From contig CAIKLM010000127.1 in the NCBI GenBank assembly GCA_903828235.1, forward strand, positions 1 to 44,931: a DNA stretch of 44,931 nt. The letters are read 5' to 3'. This DNA is from an uncultured beta proteobacterium. Lineage in GTDB: Bacteria; Pseudomonadota; Gammaproteobacteria; Burkholderiales; Burkholderiaceae_C. The notes beneath the pieces were generated by a model that was not told where the DNA came from, did not search any database, and saw nothing but the letters and a program-made list of their open reading frames with translations. Shown here piece after piece: positions 17,360-24,507 of this stretch. The translations under genes and the position numbers were made by a program. Position 1 is the stretch's first letter. Each line of letters opens with the position of its first letter.

Positions 17360-19045
17360 ATGAACACTGCAGGACGCAACTGGCTGGTCTTCGGCAACTG
17401 GGTCGGCAGCGTGCTCGCGCTCGTGGCGGCATCGGTGCACGGTGCCTCGGGCGTGGCGTCGATGTGGGCGCTGGGCGCTGCGGTGGTCGTCACCGTCATC
17501 GCGCTGGGCTGGCCCACGCGGGGGCTCGCCCGTGTCGCGGCGGTGGTCGGCCTGGTGTGGCAGGCTTCCCTTATCGGCACCTACTGGCCCTTCGCGTCCG
17601 CGGGCTTCAGCATCGGCTCCCTCGGACCTTCACAGTGGCCGATGTCTGCGCTGGTCATCCTGGGTGTCTTGGCGCTGCTGGCGCTGAGTTTCCTGGTGCT
17701 CTTCCTGGCGCCGGCGGTGGCGCTGCGGCGTGCGCTGGGGCGGGCCCGCAGCCTCGTGGACGGGCAACGTCCCGACGCGCTGGAACTCGTGGCCAAGGTG
17801 TTCGACCGCGACGCGGCCCTCAGACACCTTTGGCAACAATATCGCGACCAGCTGCGGAGCTTGCCCGACCCCCGGGGCGGACAAGGGGTGTGCTCGATGT
17901 CGAGCGCGCGTGACGTGTTCGATCTCCACACGGTCACCTACTCGAGGCTGCGCCTGGACCTGTTCCGGAACCTGCCCGGCATCCTCACCGGCCTGGGCAT
18001 CGTCGGCACCTTCATGGGCATCATCAAGGGCATCCGCGGGCTGCACTTCTCGCAGGATCCCGCCGAGCTCCAGCGCGTCTTCGACACGCTGTCGGTGGGC
18101 GTGGCCGAAGCCTTTGTCGTGTCGATGACGGCCATCACGCTGTCGATGGCGGTGACCCTGGTCGAGAAGGCGCTGATGAGCAGCATCGCCCATGCGCTCG
18201 ACGCCATGAACGTTGGCCTGGACGCCCTGCATCCGCCGCGCCCGGGGGGCGAGCAGGCCACGGCGGCTGCGCCGACCCTGGCGCCGCCCGTGCAAGCCCC
18301 GCCCGCGGCGGCGATGCAAGTGCAGGCGCAGGCGCAGGCACAGGTGCCGCCTGCCGCGGCGGCACCTGTGCCGGGCAGGGCCGGCGATGCACCGTCCGCC
18401 AGCATGTTGGCGCCGGCGGAAATGATGTCGCAACTGCTGGCGGCCACGTCGCAGATCGCGAACGCGTCGAAGGCCATGGCCGAGCTCGCGCGTGCGCTGC
18501 CCGAGACCGTCGCCGAGCAGAGCCGGGCCGCCAGCCAGGGCAGCCAGCAGACCGGCCAGGCCCTGCGTGCGCTGTCCTCGCGGCTGGAAGGCGTCGCCTC
18601 GGCGATCGAGGTTTCTGGGCGGCGCACACTCGAGACGGTGGCGGCGCGACTCATGCAGGCCGAGATGCAGATGGTGTCGCGCAACCAGTCGGTGGCCGAG
18701 CACCTGGGCGAACTGGTGCAGCGCATCGAGACCCTGTGCAGCCTGCTGCAGCAGGACCGTCTGCCCATGGAGGTGGACAGCGCGCCGACCTACTTCACGG
18801 GCAACCCTGCGAGTTTGGGAGGAGAGGGGCGGTACGGCATACCCGGTTCTGTGCATGCCGCACAAGGCGCTCCAAGCGGACTGTCTTCCTTCGGTTCGAT
18901 GGCCGCAACGGGCGCCGGCGTCGGCATCGATCGGGGGGGTGTGCGCAACGGGAGCCCGGTGGGTGCCGCGCAGGCGGCTGACGACGAGTGGGCCGACTGG
19001 GCCGCCGAATCGAAGAAGGCCGAGGACCGGAGCTTCGGTATATGA
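17360..19045 (+). CDS. MotA/TolQ/ExbB-family proton channel protein, ZorA-like
   Basis: The 561-residue protein has N-terminal hydrophobic helices (about 7-30, 33-53, 56-78, 90-118). These are followed by the MotA/ExbB core, with GLGIVGTFMGIIKGI near 196-216 and a last helix at about 237-262 (VAEAFVVSMTAITLSMAV). After residue 280 there is a long cytoplasmic tail: a Pro/Ala/Gln-rich stretch (about 295-350) and then a probable coiled coil. This long tail resembles ZorA of Zorya defence rather than flagellar MotA or TolQ. It overlaps the MotB-like gene by four bases (ATGA), so the two should assemble as a proton-driven stator. No ZorC, ZorD or ZorE gene is nearby. The promoter motif places it under the injectisome regulon. 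Energising or rotating part of an envelope machine is a speculation. Confidence 0.85.
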   Translation: MNTAGRNWLVFGNWVGSVLALVAASVHGASGVASMWALGAAVVVTVIALGWPTRGLARVAAVVGLVWQASLIGTYWPFASAGFSIGSLGPSQWPMSALVILGVLALLALSFLVLFLAPAVALRRALGRARSLVDGQRPDALELVAKVFDRDAALRHLWQQYRDQLRSLPDPRGGQGVCSMSSARDVFDLHTVTYSRLRLDLFRNLPGILTGLGIVGTFMGIIKGIRGLHFSQDPAELQRVFDTLSVGVAEAFVVSMTAITLSMAVTLVEKALMSSIAHALDAMNVGLDALHPPRPGGEQATAAAPTLAPPVQAPPAAAMQVQAQAQAQVPPAAAAPVPGRAGDAPSASMLAPAEMMSQLLAATSQIANASKAMAELARALPETVAEQSRAASQGSQQTGQALRALSSRLEGVASAIEVSGRRTLETVAARLMQAEMQMVSRNQSVAEHLGELVQRIETLCSLLQQDRLPMEVDSAPTYFTGNPASLGGEGRYGIPGSVHAAQGAPSGLSSFGSMAATGAGVGIDRGGVRNGSPVGAAQAADDEWADWAAESKKAEDRSFGI

Positions 19046-20052
19046 GCGTACTGCGCCGTTCGCGCGGCGACATGCAGGGGGAGAGCGCCGAGAAGGCGTT
19101 TTGGATTTCGTTTGCCGACCTGATGACCGCGCTGATGGTGCTGTTCCTGGCACTGATGGTCGTGGCGCTGATGGCCATCACCCGGGCCCAGGTCGCGACG
19201 CGCGCCGACAGCGAGTCCAAGGCGCTGCCGCCCTCTCCGATGGCGGCCAAGCGCCCGGCGGAGCATCTGCCTTCCGGGCCCGATCCGCGCACCGAGGAGA
19301 TGCTGCTGGCGCAGATGGCGCGCGTGGTGGAGGCCACGCCGGGCGTCCGCTTCGACGCTCTTCTGCGCGTCATCGACTTCGGCGACCGGGCCCGCTTCCA
19401 GACTGGCAGCCACGAACTCGACGTCGCCAGCGCCAAGCTGCTGCGGGAGTTCGTTCCGCGCCTGCTCGCGGTGACCGAGTCTCAGGCCGGTCGCCAGTGG
19501 GTCAGCCGCGTCGTCGTCGAGGGCTTCGCCGACCACCGCGGCGACTACCTCTACAACCTGAACCTGAGCCTGCAGCGAGGCCAGCGAGTGCTCTGCGCGC
19601 TGCTCGAGCCGGTGCAGGACGGCAGCGAACTGAGCACCGCACAGGCCGCAGCGGTGAAGGAGATCTTCGCTGTCGGTGGGTTCTCGTTCAATGAACAGCG
19701 CGAGTCGCTTGATGCCAGCCGGCGCATCGAGCTGCGCGTCGAGTTCGGGCCGCGGGCGCCTCGCGCGATCACCACTCAGGCTCGAGACGCGGTCACTGGC
19801 GCCTGCCGGCTGCAAGCCGGGGCGCGCTGGCGTTCTGCCGATGGAGCAACCCTGGCCGCTCCCGCGACCGAGGCAGCGCCGCCGGAGGCGGGACCAGGGT
19901 CGGTCTCCGAAACGGCGCAGAACGCGTCGCCCGGGGGAACTCACCGGGCAACCCGCTGCGGAGGCCGAATGCTTGCTGGCCAGGCCCTGAGCACCCATTG
20001 CGGGATGGCAAAGCCGACCGACGCCGAAGCAATGCCCGGCCCGCGATCGTAA
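19042..20052 (+). CDS. MotB/OmpA-domain stator partner, ZorB-like
   Basis: The 336-residue protein has a single N-terminal membrane helix with the key acidic residue in a plug-like context, SFADLMTALMVLF, Asp26 being the expected proton carrier. The periplasmic part is an OmpA/MotB peptidoglycan-binding domain with FQTGSHELD, VEGFADHRG and the LNLSLQRGQRV motif (NxxLSxxRAxxV type). After about residue 235 comes an unusual Pro/Ala-rich tail of some 100 residues that ends in low-complexity sequence and overlaps a degenerate regulon promoter. The four-base overlap with the MotA/ZorA-like gene supports a 5:2-type stator complex as known for this family. The role in this locus is unknown. Confidence 0.87.
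   Translation: MSVLRRSRGDMQGESAEKAFWISFADLMTALMVLFLALMVVALMAITRAQVATRADSESKALPPSPMAAKRPAEHLPSGPDPRTEEMLLAQMARVVEATPGVRFDALLRVIDFGDRARFQTGSHELDVASAKLLREFVPRLLAVTESQAGRQWVSRVVVEGFADHRGDYLYNLNLSLQRGQRVLCALLEPVQDGSELSTAQAAAVKEIFAVGGFSFNEQRESLDASRRIELRVEFGPRAPRAITTQARDAVTGACRLQAGARWRSADGATLAAPATEAAPPEAGPGSVSETAQNASPGGTHRATRCGGRMLAGQALSTHCGMAKPTDAEAMPGPRS
20008..20050 (+). promoter_or_regulatory. Degenerate regulon promoter P3
   Basis: GCAAAG (20008-20013) and GCAATG (20029-20034) occupy the first and third hexamer positions (21 bp apart), and GATCGT (20045-20050) occupies the -10 position with the required A and T. The middle hexamer (20018-20023, CCGACG) does not match. It lies in the 3' end of the ZorB-like gene, 109 bp upstream of the RTX-like gene. 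Confidence 0.4.
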
Positions 20053-20158
20053 GTGCCCGCGGAAGCCGGATCATCCATCGATCAGCCTGTCGCGCGTCGA
20101 CCTTGAACAGCGAATCCGAGTGCGGGCCAGTCCCGCTAAACAGCAAGAGGAAGCCAGC

Positions 20159-22579
20159 ATGCCCTTGATCAATCAGGCCCGACAATCGACGTTTTCCTCC
20201 ACTGGGCTGCCCAGCCTCGAGGCCCAGGGCAGCGGGGTCAACTTCGTCAACCGATCGAACCAGCCTGAAGCGGTCGTTGTCGGCCAGAAGACCTCCAACC
20301 ATCTGATCACGACCTCGGCCGCGGCCGACACCTTCGTCATCAGCGGGCATGGACACACGGTGAACGCCGGAGGCGGGGACGACAGCGTCGTCGTCGAAAA
20401 CGCGCGGCACACGCGGCTCAACGGCGACGCCGGCGATGACACCTTCGAGGTCAAGGGCATGAACCACGGCTCCTATCTTTCGGGCGGAGCGGGTTCCGAC
20501 TTGGTGCGCTTCTCTGCCGGTGCGGATCTGTATCACGTGCGTGACCGTGGGTCGCACTTCGAATTCGTGAAGACCGCGCAGCCCAGCGACGGGGCCTGGC
20601 AACACGGATCGGTCGTCCGCGTGTCAAAGGACGTCGAAGGGGTCGAGTTCGCCGACGGCTTGAGCTTTACCCAGGCTCAGCTGACAGGGATTGCGGTGTC
20701 TGCTGGTGGTCAGTTGCGTACCACTGGTCTCGCGCCTGCCCATGCGCTGTCGCTGACCGCCGCGAATGGCTCCTTGCTGAAGGGGTCCGAGTTCGACGAC
20801 CGCGTGACGATCGGCTCTGCGAGCACCGTTCAAGGCGGCGCGGGCGACGATACCGTCACCGACACCAAGGGCTGGTGGAACGAGATCAACACCGGCGCGG
20901 GCAACGACGTCGTGAACAGCGCCGGCGACTGGCAGAGTCGAACAAGCCTGGGCGATGGAAGCGACCGGCTCAACCTGGGCACGACCGGGGTCGGTGTCGG
21001 GGGTGGTCACGGCTTCCACGATGGCGGCAGCGGTGAAGACACCCTGAGCCTGACCGGAACGAACTTCGCCGTCCAGGCGCGGCAAGGTGGCGGCTTCAAG
21101 ATAGAACGGGGCAACGTCGCCGCCAGCGACTTCTTGAACTTCGAGCGCTTCGAGCTGGGTGGGCGCACCTACACGGCCGCCGAACTCGGCAATGCGGTCA
21201 AGCAGGCGGGTGGACGGCTGGTGCTCGGCACCGATCGCAACCAGACCGGAACGGCCGGCAGCGACACCTTGACCTTGGCCAACGGACAATGGGCATCCAT
21301 CGCGGCCGGGGCCGGCAATGACGTCGTCAACCTGTCGGGCCTGGGAGTCCGCGGCGACGGCGGCGCCGGGAACGACACGTTTCACATCAGCAACTCGCGC
21401 CCGCAGTGGAACCGCGTGTCGGCCGTTGGCGGCGAGGGGGACGACACCTTCCATGTCGACGACCGTGCCCGACAGGCCGCCAGCAACCTGCACGCGCTCG
21501 ACGGCGGCCAGGGCAACGACCTGGCGACTTTCGCCCGCCGGGCCAGCGAGTACAGGCTGACCGAGGCAACCGGCAACACGCTGACGCTGACGCACATCGC
21601 GTCGGGTGCCAGGACAAGACTCACGGACATCGAATCGTTGCGCTTCGAGGGCGGAACCCGCTACTCCCTGGGCGAGTTGCGGGCGCTGTTCTCCAACGCC
21701 AGCGCCGAAACCGCAAGGGGTGAGATCAGCGTGCGCCTGGCGGACAAGGGGCTTGATGGCGCTCCCGAAGTCCGGCAACTCGATGCCCGCACGACCGCCA
21801 TCAGCCACGGGGCCTACACGGTCCTGTTGAACCGCAACGAGCGCGACGCAGGGCGACAGCAGGTCAGCCAGGTGGCGGTTGCCGTGGCAGCCAAGGACCC
21901 GTCGTTGGCCGCGATCTATGCCGGAACGGTTCAGCAAGGCCAGACCATCCTGAGCGGGATCGCGGGTTCCACGGTCAAATCCAATTCGTACGAAGACGAC
22001 GCGAACCGGGATCTGGGCCGTGATCTGAACTCTTTGCTGCGCGATGCCCAGGACAACGACGTGATCGATGACGAGGCCACTCTTCGCCGAGTCGTCGGCA
22101 TGCTCACACGCCCGGGATCGGCCAGGGCTGGCGGGCGCTCTCACGAATTGATGAACGTGATGGACGACTTCGCGCTGAACAACGGCAGCGCGAAACTGGC
22201 CATCGACACCGAGGCTATCGGCCGCCATACGGCGATCGACAGTGCCACGATCACCTTCGCCAACGGCGGCTACACCGTGCTCGACATGTTCGACGCTGGC
22301 GGACAGGGCGGCCGGATGGATGTGCGTGTGGCGCAACCGCGAGACGCTGTTGGCCCCGTCGCCACCTTCGACGTCATCGACGAGAAGACGGTGGGCAATC
22401 GGAGTTCCACCCATGTCTTCGGCAAGGATCACGGTTCTGTCGGCAAGGACGCGGTCTCTCGCGGCGGCGTCGTCGATGGGAACTTCGGCTCGGTCGGCCA
22501 GTACTGGGCGCCCGACAGCGCCATGGCTCACATGGGGCTGGGCCGCGTCGCCAGGCGGGACCGCCTGAGCGACGACTGA
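20159..22579 (+). CDS. RTX-like beta-roll protein with shared C-terminal domain
   Basis: The 806-residue protein has AAGAGGAAG upstream of ATG 20159. Residues about 50-450 carry Gly/Asp-rich nonapeptide-like units (GGAGDDT, TGAGNDV, GGEGDDTFHVDD, GGQGNDLATF), as in calcium-binding beta-rolls of RTX proteins. A segment of the LTDIESLRFEGG kind, often seen at the end of RTX regions, follows. Residues about 535-800 form a domain shared with the proteins at 22968 and 38904; its signature ends STHVFGKDHGSVGK...GSVGQYW...DSAMA. There is no Sec signal, and no type I transporter gene is in the window. Co-regulation and position suggest a type III substrate or surface component, and this is inference. 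The promoter upstream is a degenerate copy of the regulon motif. Confidence 0.85.
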   Translation: MPLINQARQSTFSSTGLPSLEAQGSGVNFVNRSNQPEAVVVGQKTSNHLITTSAAADTFVISGHGHTVNAGGGDDSVVVENARHTRLNGDAGDDTFEVKGMNHGSYLSGGAGSDLVRFSAGADLYHVRDRGSHFEFVKTAQPSDGAWQHGSVVRVSKDVEGVEFADGLSFTQAQLTGIAVSAGGQLRTTGLAPAHALSLTAANGSLLKGSEFDDRVTIGSASTVQGGAGDDTVTDTKGWWNEINTGAGNDVVNSAGDWQSRTSLGDGSDRLNLGTTGVGVGGGHGFHDGGSGEDTLSLTGTNFAVQARQGGGFKIERGNVAASDFLNFERFELGGRTYTAAELGNAVKQAGGRLVLGTDRNQTGTAGSDTLTLANGQWASIAAGAGNDVVNLSGLGVRGDGGAGNDTFHISNSRPQWNRVSAVGGEGDDTFHVDDRARQAASNLHALDGGQGNDLATFARRASEYRLTEATGNTLTLTHIASGARTRLTDIESLRFEGGTRYSLGELRALFSNASAETARGEISVRLADKGLDGAPEVRQLDARTTAISHGAYTVLLNRNERDAGRQQVSQVAVAVAAKDPSLAAIYAGTVQQGQTILSGIAGSTVKSNSYEDDANRDLGRDLNSLLRDAQDNDVIDDEATLRRVVGMLTRPGSARAGGRSHELMNVMDDFALNNGSAKLAIDTEAIGRHTAIDSATITFANGGYTVLDMFDAGGQGGRMDVRVAQPRDAVGPVATFDVIDEKTVGNRSSTHVFGKDHGSVGKDAVSRGGVVDGNFGSVGQYWAPDSAMAHMGLGRVARRDRLSDD

Positions 22580-22834
22580 GGCTGGCCGCCGGCCATCGCC
22601 TCGGAAGCCATGAATCGCCGGTGCATACGCTGCCTCGCGGCGCGCGGCGAACGCCTGCGGCATTGGGCGCGCCGAGGGCAAGAGGGTCTCAGCCGTGCGG
22701 GCCGTCCACCAGGCCCGCGCTCCGCGCGGGGCACGCGCCGGTCGGCCAGGTGCCCTCGCGCCCGCCGGGCCGCCGGGGTGAACGTCACCCGGACCAGCCT
22801 CAAGGAGAGGACCGCCCCGCCGCCGCAGGGTGCA
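22580..22834 (+). other. Intergenic leader between RTX-like gene and its paralogue
   Basis: No convincing gene is present in this stretch of the 388-bp gap. Short frames (for example 22610-22864) are Arg-rich and typical of shadows in GC-rich DNA. A small perfect hairpin, GGGTGA (22776-22781) with TCACCC (22785-22790) and a three-base loop, may end the upstream transcript. The regulon promoter P4 follows directly. Confidence 0.5.
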
Positions 22835-22877
22835 GCAAAGTGGCCCAAAGGCTCTGCAACGTGAAAGGCTGGAACAT
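22835..22877 (+). promoter_or_regulatory. Regulon promoter P4: triple hexamer plus -10
   Basis: GCAAAG (22835-22840), CCAAAG (22845-22850) and GCAACG (22856-22861) have starts 10 and 11 bp apart. GAACAT (22872-22877) lies 10 bp further as the -10. It should drive the 290-residue paralogue at 22968 and possibly the downstream small genes and sctC-sctD. Confidence 0.75.
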
Positions 22878-22967
22878 GCAACTCGTGTCGTCTGCATGCC
22901 CGGCTTCGGTCAGCAGAGCCGTTGTCCAACCAAGGGCCGAACGCCCTGAACCCGAGGAGACCAGATC

Positions 22968-23840
22968 ATGCCAGCCGTTACCAGCTCGACGAACGGACTC
23001 ACCACCATCAGCGATGGCACGACTTCGGTGCTGCTGAAGGACATGCGCGATGGAGGCAGCGCGGTCGACCAGGTCGTGATGGCGACGCAGAACGGCGCCC
23101 AGATCTATGGGGGCACCATCGGCGGTGACCAGACGATCCTCACCGGTGAGTGGGGCGATCCACACGTGAGGAACCAGTCCTACACGGGCGCAGCCAATAC
23201 CGCCCTGACCCAGGCCTTGAACGCGCTCCAGGCCGATGCCGCCGACGGGCGCATCGACGACCTGGGCGGCTACAACAAGGTTGTCGGGATGCTGGCCAAC
23301 GCCGCGACCGCCGGCCAGGGCGGGCGGACGGCCGAAATCATGGACCTGCAGGCCGACCATGTGCTGGTCAATGGGAGCATGTCGATCGCCGTCGACTGCG
23401 AGGCCCTCAATGCGCAGGTGGCCTTCGCCGAGAACGCGAAGATCACGTTCGCAGACGGGTCCGAGCAGACGATCACGAACATCTGGAACCGCACCGGCCA
23501 GGATGGCGCGCTGGGTGTTCGCGGGTCGCAGGCGGGCGACGGCGGGCAGTCGAAGGGAACCTTCGTGGTGGTGAACGCCGACGAGATGGGGCATCAGGGT
23601 TCAACCCACCTGTTCGGCAAGGCCCATGGGTCCGTCTACAAGTACGTCCTGGACGTGGCGGGCAAATTCGACGGCAGCGTCGGATCGGTCGGCAAGTTTT
23701 GGTCGCACGACAGCGCCATGGCGCAGCTCGGATTTGGGGTTGTGGGCATCCGGGATCGCTTCAGCAGCGCTGCAGCCCCCGCGCCAGAACAACGCCGGCG
23801 CCGGGAAGACGACAAGCCGGCCGAGCGCACCCCCGCCTGA
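22968..23840 (+). CDS. Short paralogue made of the shared C-terminal domain
   Basis: The 290-residue protein has a strong ribosome site (GAGGAG) before ATG 22968. Nearly the whole chain (about 10-270) aligns by eye with the C-terminal domains of the RTX-like protein at 20159 and the protein at 38904. Shared features are a QTIL segment, a SYTGAANTALTQALNALQADA-like helix (written here in part), AGQGGRT, and the closing STHLFGKAHGSVYK...GSVGKFW...DSAMAQLGFG. It shows the domain can stand alone. A short charged tail (EQRRRREDDK) ends the protein. There is no signal peptide. It is probably a secreted or structural component of the type III system, and its function is unknown. Confidence 0.82.
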   Translation: MPAVTSSTNGLTTISDGTTSVLLKDMRDGGSAVDQVVMATQNGAQIYGGTIGGDQTILTGEWGDPHVRNQSYTGAANTALTQALNALQADAADGRIDDLGGYNKVVGMLANAATAGQGGRTAEIMDLQADHVLVNGSMSIAVDCEALNAQVAFAENAKITFADGSEQTITNIWNRTGQDGALGVRGSQAGDGGQSKGTFVVVNADEMGHQGSTHLFGKAHGSVYKYVLDVAGKFDGSVGSVGKFWSHDSAMAQLGFGVVGIRDRFSSAAAPAPEQRRRREDDKPAERTPA

Positions 23841-23914
23841 TTTGCAGCCACTGTGCCCCGCGACGCTCGAGCGTGGCGGCGCAGGGCCCTCCTCAACGAG
23901 ACAAGGAGCCCACC

Positions 23915-24121
23915 ATGGCTGAAAACGTGAAGGGCATCGTGGCCGCCACCTTCGGCGTGCTGATGCCAAAGGTACTGGCCGGCGCTCTGAACGCCGGCCT
24001 GGAGGATGACGACCCGGATGCCGGCGACATGCCCATGCCGCCCGAAGCGCAGTCGATGCTCAACGATAGGCTTGCCCAGGTCGCCACGCAGACGCTGGCC
24101 AAGCAATTGTTCGGAGCCTGA
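23915..24121 (+). CDS. Small protein of unknown function in the secretion locus
   Basis: The 68-residue product starts at ATG 23915 with AAGGAG nine bases upstream. The first half is hydrophobic and Ala/Val-rich (VAATFGVLMPKVLAGALNAG). An acidic Asp-rich turn (EDDDPDAGD) and a second helix follow. No family was recognised. Size, good ribosome site and position between a secreted candidate and the Gly-rich protein suggest a small secreted subunit or a chaperone. It probably shares the transcript begun at P4. Confidence 0.65.
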   Translation: MAENVKGIVAATFGVLMPKVLAGALNAGLEDDDPDAGDMPMPPEAQSMLNDRLAQVATQTLAKQLFGA

Positions 24122-24139
24122 GTCGCGGGCGAGTGCGGT

Positions 24140-24159
24140 CACCCTGGCCGGGCAGGGTG
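24140..24159. terminator. Hairpin between two small genes
   Basis: CACCCTG (24140-24146) pairs with CAGGGTG (24153-24159) around a six-base loop, 19 bases after the preceding stop codon. There is no T-run; it may act as a processing or attenuation structure. Confidence 0.35.
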
Positions 24160-24212
24160 CCGGCAGCGGTGTGTGTTCCCGGTTTCAACTGACGCAACCA
24201 CAGGAGATCAAG

Positions 24213-24473
24213 ATGAGACTGGGCGGTTTGTTGGGTATTGGCGGCGGCAACAGCCCGCTGTCGGGAATCGGCTCCCTGCTGAGCAACCTTGGCGGCGCGG
24301 TCGGTGGAGGCGCCGGCCAGACCCTCGACAAGGTGGGTCAGGGCGCGGGCATCTTCAGCAGCCTCCTGGGCCTGTTCGGCAAATCCGCGGTGGGCGGCCC
24401 GCTGGGCTTCCTGTCCGGACTGGTCGGTCTCGCCCAGCAGGCGATCAGCCTTTTCGGCGGCAGGAAAACCTGA
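24213..24473 (+). CDS. Small glycine-rich amphipathic protein
   Basis: The 86-residue product has CAGGAG before ATG 24213. It is almost free of charges: Gly, Leu, Ser and Ala repeats such as GIGSLLSNLGGAVGGG, then FLSGLVGLAQQAISLFGG and a basic end (GRKT). This composition resembles harpins and other heat-stable, Gly-rich proteins exported by Hrp-type systems, or a membrane-inserting peptide. No specific family was identified. It is immediately followed by a strong hairpin and then sctC, consistent with a highly expressed secreted product at the head of the apparatus genes. Confidence 0.7.
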   Translation: MRLGGLLGIGGGNSPLSGIGSLLSNLGGAVGGGAGQTLDKVGQGAGIFSSLLGLFGKSAVGGPLGFLSGLVGLAQQAISLFGGRKT

Positions 24474-24477
24474 GTCT

Positions 24478-24494
24478 GCCGGGCACAGCCCGGC
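24478..24494. terminator. Short GC-perfect hairpin before sctC
   Basis: GCCGGGC (24478-24484) pairs perfectly with GCCCGGC (24488-24494) around ACA. It begins within five bases of the 86-residue gene's stop and 14 bases before the sctC start, so it may attenuate readthrough or protect the upstream mRNA. There is no T-run. Confidence 0.45.
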
Positions 24495-24507
24495 TCGAGA
24501 GCGCATC

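Noticed and set aside
17360..20052. A complete Zorya anti-phage defence system
   Set aside because: Only the motor pair is present. The adjacent genes are an RTX-like protein and small unknown genes, with no ZorC, helicase (ZorD) or HNH nuclease (ZorE).
22610..22864. Open frame of 84 codons between the RTX-like gene and its paralogue
   Set aside because: It is Arg-rich with the composition of a shadow frame, has no ribosome site, and overlaps promoter P4.
20624..22897. Long minus-strand open frame opposite the RTX-like gene
   Set aside because: The plus-strand protein has clear repeat and shared-domain structure, while the antisense product shows none. It is a GC-rich shadow.
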